From assembly GCA_047967505.1 (NCBI GenBank), contig CM106538.1: DNA of 64,000 nucleotides; one strand, written 5' to 3'. Every line of letters starts with the position of its first letter. Positions within the stretch are counted from its first letter, which is position 1. This DNA comes from Dipteris shenzhenensis. Lineage: Eukaryota; Polypodiophyta; Polypodiopsida; Gleicheniales. Position numbers and translations under genes: made by a program. The notes below the pieces were generated by a model. The model had not been told where the DNA came from and made no database searches. It worked only from the letters and a program-made list of their open reading frames with translations. This document shows positions 1-11,900 of the stretch, piece after piece.

Positions 1-2514
1 ACTGAATGGGTTTCACCAGTGGTAGTCATCCCAAAGAAAAACAACAAGTGGCGGGTCTGCATCGACTATAAGAAACTCAATGCTGCCACCAAGAGGGATC
101 ATCATCCTCTGCCCTTTCAAGACCTCATTCTTGAGAAGGTAAGTGGTCATGAGATGTATACTTTCTGTGATGGTTACTCTGGGTTTTATCAAATCAGAAT
201 TGCCGAGGACGATGTGCTTAAAACCACATTTGCCACGCCCTGGGGGACATTTGCATTCAAAGTAATGCCATTTGGCCTCACCAATGCTCCTGCTACCTTT
301 CAAAGATTTATGCAGATGGTGTTTGCTCCTTATTTGGGGGATTTCTTGGAAGTGTTTTTAGATGATTTCTGTATATTCTCGTCATGTAAGGAGCACATCA
401 TGAAGGTTAGATTGGCCTTCCAAAGGGTCAATGATGCAAATGGCAGTCTCAATCCTGAAAAATGCACCATTGGAGCCACTCAAGGGAGGTTATTGGGACA
501 TGTTGTCTCATCTGAGGGCATCAAGCCTGACCCCGAGAAGGTAGAAGCCATCCTCAAGCTCCCCCCACCTACAACCAAACATCAGGTACACTCATTTGTC
601 AATCTAGCAGGATACTATCGTTGCTTCATTGATCAATATGCTACTTTGACACGGCCCATGACTATGCTATTAAAAGATGGGGTTGATTTCTCTTGGGATG
701 AGGATTGTGATCATGGGTTTGCACAAATCAAGAATGCTCTGGCTTCAGAACCCATTCTACGCAATCCAGACTGGTCAAAGACCTTCTATATCAATCCTGG
801 CTTTGGTGAGCACACTCTGGCAGGTATTCTTCTCCAGCAAGGGGAGGATCGGTTTATGTATCCCATTCGATTTGCTTCTCGACAATTGCTCGACACTGAG
901 CAATGCTATTCAGAGGCCGACAAGCATGCCTTGTCTTTGGTATTTTGCATTGAGAAATTTAAGCATTATGTGGCTGGAAAGTCCTTCTTTATACTCACTG
1001 GCACTGGTCTTGCAAAGCAGATTCTTCAATCACCAAATCCCATGGGTCGGTTGGCCAAATGGTTGGCAGTTCTACAAGAATATGATTTTTCTTTCAAAAT
1101 TGTAAAAGGGGGTTGTTCAAACTTGAAGAATGCTTTGATTGATTTAGAGGAGTGCCTTGATGTAACCCTGGTAGTAGCCATAGAAGTTGGGGATCCTTGG
1201 TATGGTGGTATCTACAAGTTTTTGACCACTTTCTCCTTTCCTTCAGAAAGTACTAGCTATGAGAGAAAGAAGATCCGCAGAGATAGTAGGCGCTACACCC
1301 TCCTTGATGGGGCATTGTACCATCAAGGCATGGATGGGGTACTCAGATGGGCCATTGATGCAGATGAAGTGCCTAAGATATTGAAGCATTATCATGATGG
1401 ATTTTGTGGAGGCCACTATGCCAGTGACTATACCGCTAAGAAGATTTTACATGCTGGATACTATTGGCCGACCTTGTTCAAGGATGTCACTTTGTATTGC
1501 AAAACCTGTGAACCATGTCAATTCTTTGGTAGGAAGGATTTGCATCCTAGGCAACATCACCCAGTGATGTCCATCCATCTGTTTCAGAAGTGGGGAATAG
1601 ATTTTGTCGGACCCTTGCCCATGACTGCCTACAAAAAGAAGTATCTTTTGGTAGCCACTCAGTATGTCACTAAGTGGGTTGAAGCTATCGCCCTCTCTGC
1701 TGCAAATGGCAAGGCAGTTTCAAATTTCATATTTGAACGTATCTGCACAAGGTTTGGGACACCCATGGAGATAGTCTTTGACCATGGGAGTCCATTCTTA
1801 AATGAAGCAGTGGAGTTACTCATGGATCACATGGGCATTGATCATCACACTTCTAGCATCTATTATCCAGCATCCATGGGTCAAACAAAGCGGACCAATG
1901 GCCTCCTTTGTAAAACCATGGGAAAAATGGCCGTAGGGAATAGGAGCCAATGGGATCAGAAGGTCACTGAAGCAGTGTGGGCTTACAACATCACTCATAA
2001 AACATCTACAGGTCACACTCCTTTTGAGTTGGTGTATGGTACTGAGGCTGTTTTACCACTAGAGATAGAGATTCCAGCCTTGAGATTGGCACAGGAATAG
2101 AGGATGACAGAAGATGAACATGTAGAGGCCAGATTGGTACAACTTGAGAAGTTAGATGAGACCCGACACCTTGCACTACACCAAACAGAGATCCAAAAGA
2201 ATCGACAAAAGGCCCGATTGGATGCTAAGATTCGCAAGGGATGGGAAAGACACTTTGTTGAGGGGGATGTTGTGCTATGCTTTGATAACAGATTAGACCA
2301 CCAAATGGATAAGAAGTTGCTGCCACTGTGGGCTGGTCCATACAAAGTCATCAAAGAATGTAGCAATGGGTCTGTACAAGTTCAAGAGCTGCATGAACCA
2401 TATGGCAAGAAGGTGATCAACAAGCATTACCTCAAGCCTTTCTTTGTGCGTGATGGTCCCAGGCATGGAAATGCTGTGCATTCCCTGCCTGGGGGGGGGA
2501 ACTGTTATGGATAA
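1..2514 (+). pseudogene. Ty3/gypsy pol, 3' part (RT, RNase H, integrase), decayed
   Basis: The frame is open from base 1, so the 5' end lies outside the window. In order it shows a reverse transcriptase with the LDD active site at 358-366, an RNase H region, an integrase zinc domain of HHCC type at about 1384-1521, and an integrase core with Asp codons at 1600-1602 and 1780-1782. The expected catalytic Glu in the GQ-x-E-R-x-N motif is Lys (1888-1890). RNase H also looks damaged: Asn stands where the first Asp is expected in the FYINPGFGEH segment, and LTGTG replaces the usual T-D-H. One in-frame TAG at 2098-2100 cuts the integrase tail, and the same frame then continues from 2104 to 2514 with a chromodomain-less, GPY-like end (WAGPYKV). 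The family copies itself through an RNA intermediate in virus-like particles. This copy cannot integrate by itself. Confidence 0.93.
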
Positions 2515-3490
2515 AATTGTCTAAGGAAAAAGGCATTAATTTGTGTGTGTGTTTGTATATGTGGCAATAGTATAATAAAATATGGTGTGCATAGGGCCCA
2601 GGGTTGAGGTGGCAGGGCATGACCATGTGCCACCCTTCCATGTAAGAGGACCCATAAGGTGTGTTGTACATAATCCATGATAGTAATATTATAAAATGCA
2701 AGGTGGCATGGCTCCTCCATGTGCCACCCCTCTACCTAGGCTGCATTTAGTGAGATATGGCTCAAAGTCCATGGGAGAAGCAATATAAAATAGGTGGAGA
2801 TAGATATTATATTGAGTTATTCCCTCCATATGGGATAGGCCCATGTGGGGGAGGTATAGAAGGACCAAGAGAGCTAGTTAAATAATGGGGAAAGTAGGAT
2901 GAGGTGGCAAGATTCCTTGTGCCAACCCTCCACTTGTCCTCCTAGAGGTTTGAACATATTATAAAATTGGAAAGAGACCAAGGGAGTATCATAGACTTGA
3001 GATATGGGGCTTGATTTATGTGGAAAATTGAGGCAAAGGGTTGTCGCACACAATTGAGAGTGCGTAACCACCTAGCCCACATGGGAGACTTTTCCACACA
3101 CACCATGCATGTGGGAGGATACATTAATGTGGAGAGACCCCCTCTTTTGGCTATAAAAGGAAGGGGCTATTCCTTGATGAGGGACGCTCATTCTTGTAAA
3201 GCTACCTAGCTAGTATTTTGATATTTCCCTCTCATCCCTTCTTTCAAATAAAGTATGGTTCTCTTCCCTTGATGTCTACATCTCAACATTCCTCCTCCTA
3301 TCATGTACATGCTTCTCTTCCCCCTCTCCTTTTCCCCCTTGTGTCATAGTCTCCCTTTTCCTTCCCTCCACTTCTAATTCCTTTTTCACTCCTATGACAT
3401 CCCTTCGCCCTCATGATCTCCTCTTCTCTATGGCCTTTGAGCGTCGCCATTCTTAGCCTCTAGCCTCTGGTCTCGATTACTTTTTTGGCT
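2490..3490 (+). repeat. Probable 3' LTR of the Ty3/gypsy element, with polypurine tract
   Basis: A G-rich polypurine tract (about 2490-2501) follows the pol frame, and the LTR probably starts at the TG at 2503. A TATA box (CTATAAAAGG, 3151-3160) and an AATAAA signal (3247-3252) are placed as in a plant LTR promoter and polyadenylation region. The 3' edge is uncertain. Copia-A sequence resumes at about 3495, so the LTR ends at or before that point. The 5' LTR is outside the window, so the boundary cannot be proved by comparison. Short ORFs here look meaningless. Confidence 0.6.
3152..3158 (+). promoter_or_regulatory. TATA box of the Ty3/gypsy LTR
   Basis: TATAAAA lies about 95 bp upstream of an AATAAA signal, the usual order in a plant LTR (U3 promoter, then R/U5). 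It is inferred from sequence and position only. Confidence 0.5.
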
Positions 3491-3494
3491 AAAA

Positions 3495-4828
3495 GTATGC
3501 ACAGACATATGGCATTGATTATGAAGAAACATTCAGTTTGGTTGCAAGGATGGCAACTGTAAGAGCAGTGATTGCTATGGCTGCATCAAAGGGATGGTCT
3601 TTACATCAGATGGATGTAAAGAATGCCTCCTTGCATGGTGATTTGAGAGAAGAGGTCTATATGGAGCAGCCACCAGGTTATGTGCATGCTCTTCATCCTG
3701 AGTTTGTTTGCAGGTTGAAGAAAGCCTTGTATGGCTTGAAGCAAGCACCTAGAGCATGGTCTCACAAGATAGGACAGTATCTTGTCACTATTGGCTTTCA
3801 GATTTCCAAGGTAGATTTCTCACTTTATGTGAGAAAAATAGAGAAAGGCATTATGCTGCTTGTCATTTATGTTGATGATTTGATCATCACAGGTGATAGT
3901 GATGAAGATATCCTTCATGTGAAAATGCTATTGAAGTAGAAGTTTGAGATGAAGATTTTGGGAGAGCTGCGTTACTTCTTGGGCATTGAGGTGATTAGAT
4001 CCACAAGTGGGATATGGCTCTTGCAGAGGCAGTATGGATTGGACATGCTGTCCAAATATGAGATGACAGGCTGTAAGTCTATTTCAATTCCTTTGGAGCA
4101 AAATGTGAAGTTGAGTGCAGATGCAGGTGAGCTTCTGGAAGACCCTACTATGTACAGACGCATAGTAGGAAGTTTGATTTATATGACTATTACTAGGTCA
4201 GATTTGAGCTATGCCATTGTGTTGGTAAGTCAGTTTATGCAGGCTCCAAGGAAACCGCATTTGGATGCGGCTAGATGCATATTGAGGTATGTGAAGTGCA
4301 CATTGCAGTATGGACTATTTTATGAGACTCGGGTTCAAATACAGTTGCATGGATACACCGATGCTGATTGGGCTAGTAGTATTTCTGATAGACGATCTAC
4401 TAGTGGATATGTGTTCTCTTTTGGGAGTGCTGCAGTCACTTGGAGCAACAAGAAACAGCCTACAGTTACCTTGTCGAGCACAGAGGCTGAGTACAGGGGT
4501 GCAGCAATGGCTGCATGTGAGGTAGCTTGGTTGCATAGGCTACTTTATGATATGCATCAGTCTACAGATGGATCAATTGTCATTTATTGTGACAACATGA
4601 GCAGTATACACTTGCCAAATAACCCAGTCTATCATGCTAGAAGAAAGCACATTGAGGTGCATTATCACTATGTGTGGGAGAGGTTCTAGTAGGTTTTATT
4701 AATCTGGTTTATGTCAGCACAAAGGATTAGGTAGCTGACATATTCATGAAGGCATTGGGTGCAGAGAAGCTGCACAAGTTGAGAGACCTACTTGGTGTGT
4801 AGGAATTAGGATTGAGATCGAGGGGGAG
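3495..4828 (+). pseudogene. Copia-A fragment 1: reverse transcriptase and RNase H, broken
   Basis: Homology to the full-length Copia-A copy begins abruptly at about 3495 inside the RT domain (YAQTYGIDYEET), so gag, protease, integrase and the start of RT are missing. The RT active site YVDDLIITG is present, and the RNase H segment follows (DADWASS, SSTEAEYRG, YCDNMSS). An in-frame TAG at 3937-3939 replaces a Gln codon kept as CAG in the copy at 39231. A frameshift follows near 4680. Further CAG to TAG changes lie at 4728-4730 and 4800-4802. The upstream neighbour is the Ty3 LTR, so the Ty3 element may have inserted into this Copia copy. Only one junction is visible. Confidence 0.92.
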
Positions 4829-5194
4829 TGTTGAGATATCGAGCTCCAATCATGATATGCCAAGGTGACCATTGTGCATTTATGTCACCGACTTGTTAGC
4901 TGCAGATGCGGTTGGTACACCGCCCATGAATAATACCTAGATGAGAGCTATCTTTATGTACTCTTGTTAGTGGCTCAGTTAGTATGCCATCTAGGTTAGC
5001 TGAGTTTGGTTTGAGACCCACATATAGGGTTCACCTATTCCTTTTGTACTAAGTTAGAGTTCTTTTTTGTTTTTCACAACTAAGAAGAGGAAAACTATTT
5101 TCAGCCTCCACCTTTTTGTGTATTCCCCCTTTGTGTATGTGAGAAAGCTGCAAGTGAGACTCCTTATTAGTACTTCTCTCCCACTCTCTTCACA
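4829..5194 (+). repeat. 3' LTR of Copia-A fragment 1
   Basis: The LTR starts TGTTGAGATATC directly after the purine tract GAGGGGGAG and ends TCTCTTCACA. It is 366 bp, against 353 bp in the other copies, and aligns along its length with the LTRs at 8640-8992, 13806-14158 and 53125-53477. No target duplication can be assigned because the 5' half of this element is gone. Confidence 0.85.
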
Positions 5195-6339
5195 GGCCAT
5201 CCTTAGGTTTGATATGAACATCTCTTGGCTTGATACTTCAATCATTTGATTCAATCTACTTCTAACATTTGTTTATTTATTGCTGCAGTAAGGTTATATC
5301 TCACTTTCCTAGATCAGTACATAGAATCGTGTGTGTATGCTCGATTCTCTCCTTTTAGCTGTACCTAGTGATACCAAGAAGATGGTAGATGATGTTTGTT
5401 CAATGCTACAACCTTTATACTTGGATGGCATGCTAGTCATCTTTATGCCATATTATGAGAAGTATCATCTCAATCTTTCTTTTACTCTTTTAGTTGTAAG
5501 ATTGCATTAATTAATACTTAATATTGTGATAAATCTCATCGCTCTTTATTGTTGGTGATGTAGCTCACAGTGGAGCCTAATAGTATGGGGTCTTGATGAT
5601 AGCCATTGTTGGTTTGTCAATTCATTTACAGGCTGTCACGGGGTGTTCAAGTAAGTGTTCTTTTATCATATCATTATGAACATGCATCTTACTATTTACT
5701 ACACAAATTCACTTTGTCATATGTCGTGATGGACAGGTCTGCAAACAAGTTAGTATCTCTGATTATGAAAATCAGGGAGCATCAAGACCAACCAAATTTC
5801 TAGACACGCCTCATAGTGGAGCAGAAAGACAAGTTTAGTAGTGGGTGGAGAGTTTCCTACAGCTTCATGTTGTTCCTCAATGAAATTTTTGAACATATCT
5901 CAATAGATGCATATACAAATCTCAAGCTACAAGATTTTATGGCTAAGACTATTCACTACCTACTAACTGCTACCATTAGGAAACAACATGATGGACTCAA
6001 TGAAGAACTTGAGGGAGCCAAAGAAAAAAAAGAGACAATTGAGTCTCCTTTTATAATACATTATAAAAGTCTTTCACTCTCTGCTATGTTCTGAGTCTCC
6101 TCCCTCTCTGTCCGCCTCTGTGCATCAAATTCCTCTCTCTCCATCCATGTCAGTGGAGAGCCTTGTCAAATCCTTGTGTCTCTCCTTGCTCCTTGGTTAG
6201 CAATCCATTCTTTGAGACTATCGATTCGAGACTCCACATCTCTGATGATGCCAAGGACATCCATGGTGGGTGGAGAGATGTTAAATTAAGAGTGATGAAT
6301 GAAGAATGTGCTTGTAGAAGGACTAGGATGGACGAAAGA

Positions 6340-6930
6340 AGGGAGTCTTATAATTATATTATTCTTTTCTTCAATCACTTTATTTCATAGATATAAACCT
6401 ATTCAAAATCTATTATCTCATGTGTCTCTCACATTTACGGTCTTTTATTTTTTACTTCACTCAATGGACAACTCACCTCTCTAAATTTATTAAATCGGTT
6501 TTACTTTTTTCAAAGTCTAACTTATTATATAAAATAAATATCTCATGATGAAAATCTAATAATTATATCATTCTTGTGTTCCATCCATCACTTTATTTTA
6601 TACATTTCAATGTACTCAAAATCTATCATCTCACATGTCTCGCATTATGGTCTTGCATCTACAAGTCTAACTTATTATATAAAATCTTGCATCTGCAAGT
6701 CTAACTTATTATATATAAAAAATATCTTAGTCTAACTTATTATATTAAAAAATAATCTCCTGATGAGATTCTAATAATTATATCATTCTTGTGTTCCATC
6801 ACTTTGTTTTATAGATTTCAATGTACTCAAAATCTACCATCTCACATGTCTCACATTATGGTCTTGCATCTGTTACTTCACACAATCTAGTCATCTCAGC
6901 CTCTCCAAATTCTTTATTCTAAATCTTTCA
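6340..6930. repeat. Three-copy degenerate tandem repeat, period about 215 bp
   Basis: Three related blocks begin near 6345, 6560 and 6776 with AATTATAT-ATTCTT, and each continues with CACTTT-TTT-ATA, ACTCAAAATCTA and CTCACATGTCTC-type words. The short motif TCTAACTTATTATAT recurs between them. It looks like a local tandem duplication with divergence. No coding content is seen. Confidence 0.65.
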
Positions 6931-7504
6931 TCTCACATTATGAGTCTGCAGTTCTATAAATCCCTCTCTGGTCATTCGTCTTCTACATCTTTCCTGCGGC
7001 AACCACTTCTTCCACTTTGCTGTTCTTACCTTACTCCTCTCCTCAAGCTTACTCCTTCCATCTTGCCCTACAGCCTTACCTGCTCTCCTGAAGCATACTC
7101 CTTCCATCTTACCTTACCTCCTCTAGTTACCTTCCTCGCTCTCGTTACCTTCCTCCTCTCGTTTCCATGGATTTTTTTGAAGTAATCGATTCCGTCGAGC
7201 AAGCCATTAGGAGAACCAAACTATGGATTTCCAAGACCAAGGGAAGAGAGAGGAGAGAAAGTGAAATCCAGCTCCATTAACCTAGTATGAGAAGGATGAC
7301 TTTGCTTATCAGAAGGGCTTAGAGAAGGAGGAGAAAAGAAAAATAAGTATGGCTACTAGGTGAAATAGATAAATTGCAGTCATATAGGAGAGAATCACAC
7401 ATGGTATGCTTTGCTTATTTACATGGTAGATGGATGGGGTGAATCACACATTACTCACTACATGGTGTGTTTGGTCTTTGCTATTTTCAAAATTTAAATT
7501 GCAA

Positions 7505-7921
7505 TCAATTTTTTTTGCTTACCTCGTGTTTTTTAAATGTATGTAGCACATTCTTTATGCTCATGGTCCATGGTTTCTTTGCCAATATGGTTCCTTGAAT
7601 GGTTGGAGTGCCCAAGGGATGGAAAAGTCTCATTATAGAGCTCGAGCTGCTTATTTCAAGAGTACGCAACATGGAGGGGGGATTAATGGAAGTAATGCTC
7701 TTCATGAGATGTTCCAGTGGTTCTATCGTGGTATAGTCAGGTCCTCATATGTAAGGAATAAAGCTTTGCAAACGGAGTTAGCCCAAGCAGTTCGTCGAAC
7801 TCCAATGAGTAAAAGAAGGCATTCATGGATATCTTCGCAAGCTTCCCAAAAACATAGAAGTTGGACAGCAACCAGAAGTCATGTTGGAAAGCGTTGGATT
7901 GCTAAACCAAATGTACTTTGA
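7505..7921 (+). pseudogene. Unrecognised exon-like ORF with HYRARAAYFKSTQHGGG motif
   Basis: The 108-codon ORF at 7595-7921 can be read in frame from about 7540. It contains a compact motif of His, Tyr, Arg and a run of Gly (GMEKSHYRARAAYFKSTQHGGG, split here as GMEKSHYRAR and AAYFKSTQHGGG), then a basic tail. It resembles the C-terminal end of an unknown mobile-element protein more than a typical host exon, but I cannot name the family. No start context or splice structure is convincing. Confidence 0.3.
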
Positions 7922-8471
7922 TGTTAATCAAAATTGCACTTCAATATTTCTTGTGGACATTTGAATAATTGGCTCTTTTTTTAAAAAAACAAGCATTAAA
8001 TTTTGTACTTGTGGACCCAATAAGGGCGGGCGATGAGAGAAGGTTGGGGGAGCGACCTCATGGGAGTTCAAGGGGAATTTCAAAAACCCCTTAAATAAGT
8101 TTTTTTCCCCAAAACAAACACCCCTTCTCTTTACGTAAAATTATCCTAAAGTTGAATGAAAAAACCCAATGTTTTAATGAACTAAGTAATTTTTTTCATA
8201 AATATCAATTCTTTACAATGCACATGGTACACTAAAATTTTGTGAGTCAAACCCCTGAGAGGACGATGACAAATGGGGGGGGGAAGGAGGGGTTAAAGGG
8301 GGGTAAAGGGGGAAGGTGGGGGGGGGCTAACTCATAATGATGCACAAAATAAATATACACTACAAGGCATAGGCCATTTTCTGACGGAAATACCGACGCT
8401 TTTTACATTAAAATTTTTTTTTTCACGGGCGCAAAGGTCGCTATAAAAGTCATTAAAATCATCGGAAAAGG

Positions 8472-8610
8472 AGCGTCGCTATAAACCGTCGCTATATAGC
8501 GACGCTGTTAATCGTCGCTATATAGCGACGATGACAAACGTCGCTATATAGCAACACTGTTAATCGTCGCTATATAGCGACACTGGTAAACGTCGCTATA
8601 TAGCGACGAT
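8472..8610. repeat. Subterminal palindromic array, CACTA element 1 end A
   Basis: About five copies of the perfect palindrome CGTCGCTATATAGCGACG or one-base variants, separated by spacers such as TGTTAAT and TGACAAA. In CACTA transposons such subterminal arrays are the binding sites of the TNPA-type protein. That role is inferred from the family and not shown here. Confidence 0.8.
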
Positions 8611-8639
8611 TAACAGAAGTTAAAAAAAAGGGTTAGTGG

Positions 8640-8992
8640 TGTGAAGATAGTGGGAGAGAGGGAAGGAGTCTCACTTGCGGCTTTCTCACAATCACAAATA
8701 GGGGAATACACACAAAGGTGGAGGCTGAAAACAGTTTTCCTCTTCTTAGTTGTGAAAGCCAAAAGAACTCTAGTACAAAGAAATAGAAGGACCCTATATG
8801 TGGGTCTCAAACCAAACTCAACTAACTAAGGTGGCATACTAACTGAGCCACGAACTAGTGTAGATAAGGATAGCTGTCATCCAGCTATTATTCGTGGGCG
8901 GTGTACCAACTGCATCTCCACCTAACAAGTCAGTGACATAAGTACCCAACGGTCACCCTGGCATATCTCGAGTGGAGCTCCATATCTCAACA
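8640..8992 (-). repeat. 3' LTR of full-length Copia-A
   Basis: On the minus strand it starts TGTTGAGATATGG and ends CTATCTTCACA, the 5'-TG..CA-3' form. It is adjacent to a G-rich polypurine tract at about 8993-9002. One G of that tract appears lost compared with 4821-4828, so the pol frame runs into the LTR. Confidence 0.95.
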
Positions 8993-11900
8993 CTCCCCTC
9001 GAGCTCAATCCCAAATCCTGCACACCAAGCAGGTCTCTGAACTTGTGCAGCTTCTCTGTGCCCAATGCTTTCGTGAATATGTCAGCTACCTGATCCTCTG
9101 TGCTGACATAGACTAGATCAATAAGACCTAGTAAAACCTTCTCCCGCACATAGTGATAATGCACCTCAATGTGCTTTGTTCTGGCATGAAAGACTGGGTT
9201 CTTTGCCAAGTGTATACTGCTCATGTTGTCACAATAAATGACAACCGGCCCATCTGTAGACTGATGCATATCATAGAGTAGCTTATGCAACCAAGCTACC
9301 TCACATGCAGCCATTGCTGCACCCCTATACTCAGCCTCTGTGCTCGACAAGGCAACTGTAGGCTGTTTCTTGCTGCTCCAAGTGACTACAGCACTCCCAA
9401 AAGAGAACACATATCCACTGGTAGATCGTCTATCAGAAATGCTACTAGCCCAATCAGCATCAGTGTATCCATGCAACTGTATCTGAACCCCAGCCTCATA
9501 AAATAGTCCATACTGCAATGTGGACTTCACATACCTGAGTATGCGTCTAGCCGCATCCAAATGCGGTTTCCTTGGAGCCTGCATAAACTGACTTACCAAC
9601 CCAACAGCATAGCTCAAATCTGGCCTGGTAATAGTCATGTAAATCAAACTTCCTACTATGCGTCTGTACATAGTAGGGTCTTCCAGAATCTCACCTGCAT
9701 CTGTGCTCAGCTTCACATTCTGCTCCAAAGGAACTGAAATAGGCTTACAGCCTGTCATCCCATATTTGGACAGCATGTCCAATCCATACTGCCTCTATAA
9801 GAGCTGTATCCCACTTGGTGATCTAATCACCTCAATGCCCAAGAAATAACGCAGCTCTCCCAAATCCTTCATCTCAAACTTTTGCCTCAATAGCATTTTC
9901 ACATGAAGGATATCTTCATCACTATCACCTGTGATGATCAAATCATCAACATAAATGACCAGCAGCATAATCCCTTTCTCTGTTTTTCTCACATAGAGTG
10001 AGAAATTTGCCTTGGAAATCTGAAAGCCAATAGTGACAAGATACTGTCCTATCTTGTCAGACCATGCTCTAGGTGCTTGCTTCAAGCCATACAAGGCTTT
10101 CTTCAACCTGCAAACAAACTCAGGATGAGTAGCATGAACATAACCTGCTGGCTGCTCCATAAAGACCTCTTCTTGCAAATCACCATGCAAGAAGGCATTC
10201 TTTACATCCATCTGATGTAAAGACCATCCCTTTGATGCAGCCATAGCAATGGCTGCTCTTACAGTTGCCATCCTTGCAACCGGGCTGAAAGTTTCTTCAT
10301 AATCAATGCCATATGTCTGTGCATACCCCTTGACAACTAATCTTGCCTTGTATCTATTCACAGAACCATCTGCATTGTGCTTGATCTTATAAACCCACTT
10401 ACAACCAATTGCATTCTTGCCTTTAGGCAAAGGCACCAATTCCCATGTAGCATTAGCATCCAAGGCATCCATTTCTTCATCCATGGCTTTCTCCCATTTT
10501 TCATTTCCCATGGCTTGCTCAAAAGAAGTGGGTTCTGGTTCCTGTATCACTTTGACCATATAGGCATAGTGAATGGCTGTAAATCCATCATATTTTAGCC
10601 TATCCACAGGATACCTAACCCTGGTAGACCTCCTGCGCAAAATAGGCTCACTTCCAGGTGCTCTCAAAACATCCCTGGTCTTCCTTACTCCAGGTGTAAC
10701 AACAGAAGGAATACCCAACTCATCATCAATGCTCTGTTCTGAGCCACTGGATTCACCATCCACATAAGAGTGACCTGCATTCACATCAAACATGGGCTGA
10801 TCTACCTTCTCTTTTCCTTTTCGTGATACCTGCGTACGACTATCTGCATTGCTTTGAGGGGATTCTCCTGATCTCAATCTGCCTGTCCATGGCGAAGTAT
10901 GTGAACCACTGGTAGAGGACACTCCAGGTCCACTGATATTTTGTGATTGCTGCTGTGCATTCTATGCAGCATTACCATTTTGTGCATCTACATCAATCAT
11001 CACATTTACTGGTTTATACCAGCTGCTCATCTCATCAAAAACAACATCTCTGCTCACTGTGAACTTACGTGTAGAAGGGTTATAGCGTCTATACCCTTTT
11101 TGCTGCAGAGAATAACCAATAAAGATGCACTTCTCAGCTTTTGGATCCAACTTGGACCTCAACTCATCTGGCACATGGACATAAGCAATGCAACCAAAAA
11201 TCTTCAAATGAGAAATATCTGGTTTCCTACCAGTATACATCTCCTCTGGCATCATGCCATGTATTGCTGCAGTGGGAGTCCTGTTCATTATATAGACTGC
11301 TGTAGCAACTGCTTCAGCCCAATAATAATCTGGTAGATCTTTTTCATTTAGCATAGCCCGAGACACCTCTCCAATATGCTTGTTTTTTCTTTCTGCAATT
11401 CCATTTTGCTGTGGGGTATGACTGCATGAATATTGCTGCTTTATACCATGCTCCTGCGAGAACCTTGCAAACTCATTTGAGAGGTACTCTCCCCCTCCAT
11501 CTGACCTTAGGCATTTTATTTGCATGCCTGTTTCTTTTTCAACCATAGCTTTGAAAGCTTTGAAGTGCCCAAACACTTCACTTTTCTTTTTCATAGAATA
11601 CAACCACAGTTTTCTGCTGAAGTCATCAATAAATGTGACAAAATAGTGACAGCCTCCAATAGATGCAGCTTTTGTAGTCCACACATCAGAGTGTATTATT
11701 TCCAATGGTTTTTTACTCTCTTGAACATGCCTAGGAAAAGGTTTCCTTGCCTGTTTCCCAAATTGACAGGCTTCACAAATCTTGTGCATTTCTGCAACCT
11801 TGAATTTTGGCAATCCTGCAACAATATTTTGGGCTTGCATTGATTTTAGTCGCTGTATATTAACATGACCAATGCGTTTGTGCCAGATATCAATATCTGT

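Larger units (their letters stand above)
5195..8357. other. Unassigned AT-rich interval
   Basis: I recognise no gene here. ORFs at 5816-6094 and 6940-7185 lack any familiar motif. The stretch 6340-6930 is a degenerate tandem repeat, listed separately. A G-rich stretch (about 8270-8330) lies just outside CACTA element 1. Confidence 0.5.

Noticed and set aside
4315-4536. Antisense ORF in the Copia RNase H region, also present at 9285-9506
   Set aside because: It is conserved only because the coding strand is. No independent signal.
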